64,000 bases of DNA, from contig OU612071.1 of the NCBI GenBank assembly GCA_914767715.1, forward strand, positions 9,347,493 through 9,411,492. Reading direction: 5' to 3'. Origin of the DNA: Membranipora membranacea. Lineage: Eukaryota > Bryozoa > Gymnolaemata > Cheilostomatida > Membraniporidae. The position numbers were made by a program, and so were the translations under genes. Positions 63,615 through 64,000 of the stretch are shown here, piece after piece (position 1 is the first letter of the stretch; each line of letters begins with the position of its first letter). The notes under the pieces were generated by a model, which was not told the DNA's origin, made no database searches, and was given only the letters and a program-made list of their open reading frames with translations.

Positions 63615-64000
63615 GTATTTTTGCTCATTAAACCAGGCCTGCATGTCATTCACTATGGTTCCATGCCTCGAATGAGTAGTCTAATTTTGATTTTCAAACT
63701 GAAAAACATCTGCCACGGCCGGGACTTGAACCCGGATCGCCCGCGTCGATTGCCTTTCAAGGTATTGTGTGTAACCCGCCACGCCGCCTATTTGGAATAA
63801 TTGTTTGATTCAACAAGCTATTTGTATTCGCGTTGAAAAATGTCATTCGGCAGAAGCGGAAGTTGACTTATTGAAGGTCATTCCCATGTATCGATCAAAT
63901 TTAAAACTGGTGTCAAATCGATCTATGGAAACATAGTGAATAGGTCACAATGTCTTTACCTATTGATATCCACATAGTTGGAAGCTTTGGAGGCCATCAC
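63615..64000 (-). mobile_element. tRNA-derived SINE-like element, copy 2
   Basis: This is the same element as 32,695-33,070, same orientation, running to the window end. On the minus strand CCGGGTTCAAGTCCCGG (near 63,725) is a good B box and T-arm. It is more GC-rich and better paired than copy 1, so probably younger. The acceptor stem is not convincing for a true tRNA. Confidence 0.72.

Noticed and set aside
63715-63790. tRNA gene on the minus strand
   Set aside because: The T-arm is good, but the same head and flanks occur at 32.7-33.1 kb as part of a dispersed element of about 370 bp.

Overview
This window is AT-rich nuclear DNA from a multicellular animal, most likely a marine invertebrate. 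The evidence is GT-AG introns, split SRCR and C-type-lectin domains, a multi-exon piggyBac-derived gene, LINE remnants and tRNA-derived SINEs. I cannot place the phylum from sequence alone. Most of the 64 kb is intron, repeat or decayed duplicate, and no complete gene is certain.

Region 1 (1-22.6 kb): a very large imperfect palindrome. The left arm (1 to about 10,575) is the reverse complement of the right arm (about 11,319-18,410), around a spacer of about 740 bp that holds a retrotransposon RNase H remnant. Each arm carries the 5' exons of one piggyBac-derived gene, transcribed outward from the centre. These exons join in phase 0 and encode an acidic, Ser/Pro-rich N-terminus. On the right the gene runs on into a frameshifted transposase (20,826-22,558). 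On the left it runs off the window. The arms differ by datable insertions: a 500-bp foldback MITE, a 1.27-kb TIR element and several tandem duplications. Each arm also has an orphan Tyr-containing first exon with a phase-1 donor.

Region 2 (22.6-28 kb): T-rich degenerate repeats, a 41-bp near-perfect hairpin, and a 5'-truncated LINE whose reverse transcriptase is intact.

Region 3 (28-60 kb): a cluster of related receptor genes and fragments. The shared plan is a short cytoplasmic tail with Tyr motifs, a 201-nt phase 1-1 transmembrane exon, an optional Ser-rich stalk, and one six-cysteine SRCR domain split over three exons. Unit A (+) and unit B (-) form a second inverted duplication about 14 kb across. 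C, E and F are partial or decayed. A C-type-lectin terminal exon (D) lies head-to-head with B. If expressed, these would be type II membrane receptors with extracellular binding domains and SH2-ligand-like tails; that role is inferred. A third decayed copy of the piggyBac N-terminal exons sits at 50-51.6 kb.

Region 4 (52-64 kb): mostly repeats: a ~350-bp satellite broken by a tRNA-like insertion, a 1.1-kb inverted repeat pair, and SINE-like elements. Exon boundaries were read by eye from splice sites and paralog comparison. Repeat edges are approximate.
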